The notes under the pieces: generated by a model
Seen by the model: the letters and a program-made list of their open reading frames with translations, nothing else
Told to the model about the DNA's origin: nothing
Database searches by the model: none
In this document: piece by piece, positions 60,577 to 63,335 of the stretch
How the letters are laid out: every line of letters begins with the position of its first letter
How positions within the stretch are numbered: the first letter of the stretch is position 1
Made by a program: the position numbers and the translations under genes
NCBI GenBank assembly: GCA_017557005.1
Contig: JAFZFZ010000078.1
Location: 1-63,335, forward strand
Source: Bacteroidaceae bacterium
GTDB lineage: Bacteria; Bacteroidota; Bacteroidia; Bacteroidales; Bacteroidaceae
Length of the DNA: 63,335 nt
Direction: 5' to 3'

Positions 60577-62205
60577 TTATGCCGTTTTTTTTCGCACACA
60601 CATCCTCTTCGCCTTGCGGTACACTCCCTGTCGCACACGTTCTATATACCCTTTGGAGCATAGTGTGCTCAACTGATAACGCACCGCACGGGACTTTATA
60701 CCCTGCTCATCACCCAGCTTGACAGCCACCTCGGTAGTGAACGATGGGGGGAGCAAACTGAAAAAAGCCAATGCACTGAGGTGGGTAGCCTCCTTCACTG
60801 GGAGGGGAGCCCGCAATCGGTTGTATATGGCCGAAGTCTGCATCATGAGATAGAAGATGTAGGTGAGTCCCCAGCGCAGGTCGGCATCGGTAGCGGTGAA
60901 GACCCTGTCGGCAAACATGCCCTCGGCCGTACCCGACTCCTCGTGACGGCGCAGCACGGCAATCACCATCAGCATGCGGTAGAGGTTGAGGCGGGTACGC
61001 AGGATGGGAGCACGCAGGTCGTGGTCGGGCTGGGTGAGCGCGATGAACGATACCAGCTGGCGGTAGTAGTCGTTGATCAGACTGCGCTGCGCATCGCTCA
61101 GCATCAGGCGGGGCAGTTCCTCGTCGCTCTTGCCGTCAAACTGGCGCAGTTCCTTCCATATCTCGGTGAGCTGATTCCGGTGGTGGGCATACACATCGTT
61201 GAACGCCTCGGCCATGGCCTCGTCCATCTCGTCGCGCACGGTTCCCTTGGCGGGGAGGTTGTGGTAAAGGAAGCGGGTCGAGAGTCCGTCCTCGAGGTTG
61301 GGGATGAAGGCGCGTACCGATGATTCGGTACCCGTAGCCACGAGGGCCAGGCGGGTGCGCTCGATGCGGTAGTCCTCATCGTCGGTCTTGCGGGCGGTGT
61401 GCAGGGGCTCCTCGTTCTGTGCTGCCAGCATCATGTAGGCAAAGTCGCCGAAGGCATTGCGGTTGGCCGCATTGAGCTCGGCCAGTTCGGGCACGTGCAG
61501 GTAGGAGATGTTGTCGCCGTTGGCATAGAGCAGGCGGTAGTAGTTGGCCGCCGTGGTCTTGGAGGGCAGTTTGTGCATACGGCGCAGGGGCATGGTGGGC
61601 TCCTCCACCTCTTCGCCGATGTTGTTGATGTCCACCAGCTGGGTCACGTCGCGCTTGGCTGCTCCGTCGAGCTGCTTCTTGAGTCGGTCGTAGCGGCTGC
61701 GCTTCTTTCGGTAGTCGGCCATCTCCTGTGCCGATTCGCCGAGCACTGCTTCATTGATGCCGTCGACGAGGCTCGCCACATCGCCTACGGCTCCCTTGCC
61801 CGAGGCTGAGGGACCTACGCACACGTTCATCATGCCGGGGGCATAGAGCTTGCGCTCGTGTCGCACACGTACATTACTCATAGCCGAGCCCAGTGTGGGC
61901 ATCATAGCTGCGAGGAGCATGGTGCGTACGTCGCGGTCCTCATACAAGGAGAGCGGCTCGCTCATCATCTGGGGCAGCTGCTGCACCATGGCATCGGGCA
62001 AGGCACAGGGTACCACTACTCCATCGTCATCGGTCTGGGCATTCATCAAGGTCAGGGGATCGTCTACAATCCCTTCGGTCACTTCGCCCAGCAAGGGGAA
62101 CTCCGCCTGCTGGGTCTCACGCAACATGTCGGCATACGACACGTTGGGTTCATTCACATTAGTTTCTTTCATAGTAGTTGGGTCGGTTAGTTTTGTGTTA
62201 CTCAT
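60577..62205 (-). CDS. DUF3987 family P-loop protein
   Basis: The 542-aa protein has a Walker A motif GPSASGKGAV (about residues 131-140), the DUF3987 core, and a C-terminal winged-helix-like region (KSRAVRYQLSTLCSKGYIER). DUF3987 proteins resemble primase or helicase-associated ATPases found in mobile elements and Bacteroidetes genome islands. The role is unproven. It is transcribed from a promoter at 62271-62301. Confidence 0.85.
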   Translation of the reverse strand: MSNTKLTDPTTMKETNVNEPNVSYADMLRETQQAEFPLLGEVTEGIVDDPLTLMNAQTDDDGVVVPCALPDAMVQQLPQMMSEPLSLYEDRDVRTMLLAAMMPTLGSAMSNVRVRHERKLYAPGMMNVCVGPSASGKGAVGDVASLVDGINEAVLGESAQEMADYRKKRSRYDRLKKQLDGAAKRDVTQLVDINNIGEEVEEPTMPLRRMHKLPSKTTAANYYRLLYANGDNISYLHVPELAELNAANRNAFGDFAYMMLAAQNEEPLHTARKTDDEDYRIERTRLALVATGTESSVRAFIPNLEDGLSTRFLYHNLPAKGTVRDEMDEAMAEAFNDVYAHHRNQLTEIWKELRQFDGKSDEELPRLMLSDAQRSLINDYYRQLVSFIALTQPDHDLRAPILRTRLNLYRMLMVIAVLRRHEESGTAEGMFADRVFTATDADLRWGLTYIFYLMMQTSAIYNRLRAPLPVKEATHLSALAFFSLLPPSFTTEVAVKLGDEQGIKSRAVRYQLSTLCSKGYIERVRQGVYRKAKRMCVRKKTA

Positions 62206-62243
62206 ATTGTACTTATTTTAAGGGTTAATAATTAGAAGAGTTC

Positions 62244-62259
62244 AAAGGGTGCAGACCCT
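62244..62259 (-). other. Small hairpin in the DUF3987 leader
   Basis: AAGGGT/ACCCTT with a 4-nt loop, between the promoter and the start codon. It may be only incidental. Confidence 0.35.
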
Positions 62260-62270
62260 TAATTCCGCCG

Positions 62271-62301
62271 CAAAGATAATACACGGTTTTTTATCACGCA
62301 A
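62271..62301 (-). promoter_or_regulatory. Predicted promoter of the DUF3987 gene
   Basis: Read on the minus strand, TTG (62299-62301), 20 nt, then TATCTTTG (62271-62278). Confidence 0.65.
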
Positions 62302-62375
62302 TACCCTTATATCCAGCTATTTTGAAACAAAAATCAAGCCTTCGATTTTATTTTTTCGAACTACACTTTTGCCAA

Positions 62376-62501
62376 TTTCAAGCCTTAGAAAGCATCCGTC
62401 ACTAGCTAATGATGCATGCATCACAAGCTTGTAACGCTATCGTCGCAAGCTACCGTCGTGCTCATCACAAGCAAGTGATGCGAACCGACAAAGGCTTGAA
62501 A
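62376..62501. repeat. Four-unit array of 22-bp palindromic repeats inside an inverted repeat
   Basis: Cores at 62397, 62419, 62441 and 62463 are spaced exactly 22 bp. Consensus CRTCACAAGCWAGTGATG (18 nt) plus 4-nt spacers CATG, CTAT and TGCT; the last copy is a near-perfect palindrome. The array sits between TTTCAAGCCTT (62376-62386) and its exact inverse AAGGCTTGAAA (62491-62501). Confidence 0.8.
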
Positions 62502-62578
62502 ATGGGAAATCGGACCTATGAAACCGCCTCATCGCACCTCTATATTTTCAGGCAAATCAACCAAAAGTATTTGAAACA

Positions 62579-62609
62579 TTGTTTTTAAGAAAAATAATAA
62601 CTAACTTCG
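62579..62609 (+). promoter_or_regulatory. Predicted promoter of the broken toxin-antitoxin locus
   Basis: TTG (62579-62581), 20 nt, TAACTTCG (62602-62609). The promoter is intact although both genes downstream are damaged. Confidence 0.6.
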
Positions 62610-62639
62610 CACCATACAACGCATTATACATCAATAATC

Positions 62640-62931
62640 ATGAATACTCCCGAGCATCCTCAGACCTCTCGTGTTGCCGAACCTGCATTCGTATATGGGC
62701 AACAAGCAAACGTCGGCCGCACCATCTTCAACAATGCGCAGATTGAGCTTCTCGATGCTATGGCCAGCGTAAATAGTGAAGAATTCACTGATGGCACTCA
62801 AGCATGCCATCAGTGAATTCTTTGCACGCCGTGCCGATGAGGAGTTGGAACGTTTATGGCAGTCTGGCGAGTGGAACGAACAGACACTGGAAGACCTCAA
62901 GAGTGCTCACTATCGTACCCCCTACAAATGA
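62640..62931 (+). pseudogene. Antitoxin of a PIN-type toxin-antitoxin pair, frameshifted
   Basis: The first frame (62640-62816) reads MNTPEHPQTSRVAEPAFVYG and the typical start of the antitoxin body (NNAQIELLDAMASVNSEE), then ends early. The second frame (from about 62788 to 62931) continues the family sequence: MALKHAISEFFARRADEELE, then RLWQSGEW and HYRTPYK. A single frameshift near 62785-62795 breaks the gene. The antitoxin would normally bind the PIN toxin and repress the operon. Confidence 0.75.
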
Positions 62932-63098
62932 TGAGCCGCCAAGTCGTACTCGACACCAATTGCTTGGTGCAGATCATTTCGCTTCATAGTCCATACCGTT
63001 CGGCATGGCAAGCCTTCCGCGAGGGACGCTATATCCTATGCGTAAGCAATGATATCTTAAATGAAGGAGACAATATAACACTTGTCCAAAGCTTATAA
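62928..63098 (+). pseudogene. PIN-domain RNase toxin (VapC-like), truncated
   Basis: Reads MMSRQVVLDTNCLVQIISLH and continues to LCVSNDILNE, the first strand and helices of the PIN fold with the first catalytic Asp in LDTNCL. It then runs into unrelated sequence (GDNITLVQSL) and stops, about 80 residues short of the family length, so the other acidic residues are lost. The start overlaps the antitoxin end by 4 nt (ATGA). Confidence 0.75.
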
Positions 63099-63335
63099 TT
63101 CTCCTCCTAGATTAGGAGGAGTACCCTCGAAGAGGGGGAGGTGGTATGACTTTCATGGATAATACCCCCTCCGCTACGCTCGTCCCCCTGACCCAACTAA
63201 GCTTTGTACACAAATTCTTTTAATTCTCACGCAGATCTCACGAATCTCACGAAGTTGGCTGCATCGAAAGGAGTTCTCGCAGCTTGTCGGCAAAGCCGAA
63301 TGTACACACCCCGAAGGAAAACGCGAGTGTAACGA
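63099..63335. repeat. Hairpin-forming repeat region cutting the PIN gene
   Basis: The perfect short palindrome CTCCTCC...GGAGGAG (63102-63122) is followed by GGGGGAGGTGGTAT and its near inverse ATACCCCCTCC. After that come three TCTCACG copies (63225, 63236, 63245). It looks like a dispersed Bacteroidetes repeat. No gene is seen to the right edge. Confidence 0.5.

Noticed and set aside
62397..62480. CRISPR array at the 22-bp repeats
   Set aside because: The units are separated by only 4 nt, have no unique spacers of 30 nt, and no cas genes are near. A palindromic repeat array fits better.

Overview
The window is chromosomal DNA from a member of the Bacteroidales (Bacteroidetes). The family cannot be fixed from the sequence alone. 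Supporting signs are a SusC/SusD pair, several Bacteroidetes-only lipoprotein types (BACON, DUF4458, NigD-like, DUF4837), an HU-like protein beside a DUF3987 protein, a short histone H1-like protein, and a repeated promoter pattern: TTG/TTTG, about 20 nt, then TAnnTTTG or TAnnTTCG. Coding sequence favours C or G in third positions, and Shine-Dalgarno sequences are mostly weak.

Layout. 1-25.5 kb is mostly housekeeping: methylmalonyl-CoA mutase small subunit (cut by the window edge), a GHL10 glycosidase, CstA, RecO, tRNA-Glu with rpsT, RuvA, a MerR regulator, an M23 peptidase, an aldo/keto reductase, a RecD-like helicase, a DUF3822-RsmD pair, a histone H1-like protein, a large outer-membrane beta-barrel protein, AroB, PorT, a ferredoxin, a YjjG-type phosphatase, an acyl-CoA ligase, a LytTR regulator, PurT, and a CNNM/CBS transporter behind a structured leader. 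26.5-41.4 kb is one tightly packed rightward operon: SusC, SusD, five surface-type lipoproteins (two with leucine-rich repeats and one a subtilisin-like protease), a DUF1573 protein and a small lipoprotein. It looks like a protein or peptide capture, cleavage and import system. 41.4-52 kb holds an ABC exporter, a sulfatase, an M23 peptidase, a NigD-like lipoprotein, an acyltransferase, a thioredoxin-rubredoxin pair, topoisomerase III and a DUF1295 membrane protein.

52-63.3 kb is the accessory part. It has an ECF sigma factor with a membrane partner, two membrane-anchored helix-turn-helix proteins that are related to each other, two tandem paralogous exported proteins of unknown function, a DUF4837 lipoprotein, a TonB-like exported protein, an HU/DUF3987 pair and a broken PIN-type toxin-antitoxin locus. 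This part is rich in repeats. A long palindromic repeat abuts the stop codons of both the TonB-like gene and its neighbouring membrane regulator. A four-unit array of 22-bp palindromic repeats lies upstream of the DUF3987 gene. A hairpin-forming repeat cuts short the PIN gene.

Most notable signals: (1) the SusCD/LRR/protease operon; (2) paired ACTTACAA boxes 11 bp apart, upstream of both the membrane regulator gene and the TonB-like gene and on the same helical face relative to the predicted promoters; (3) the repeat families just listed; (4) an AT-rich repeat-like insert read in frame inside topB; (5) an attenuator-like leader with an in-frame short ORF before the CNNM gene.
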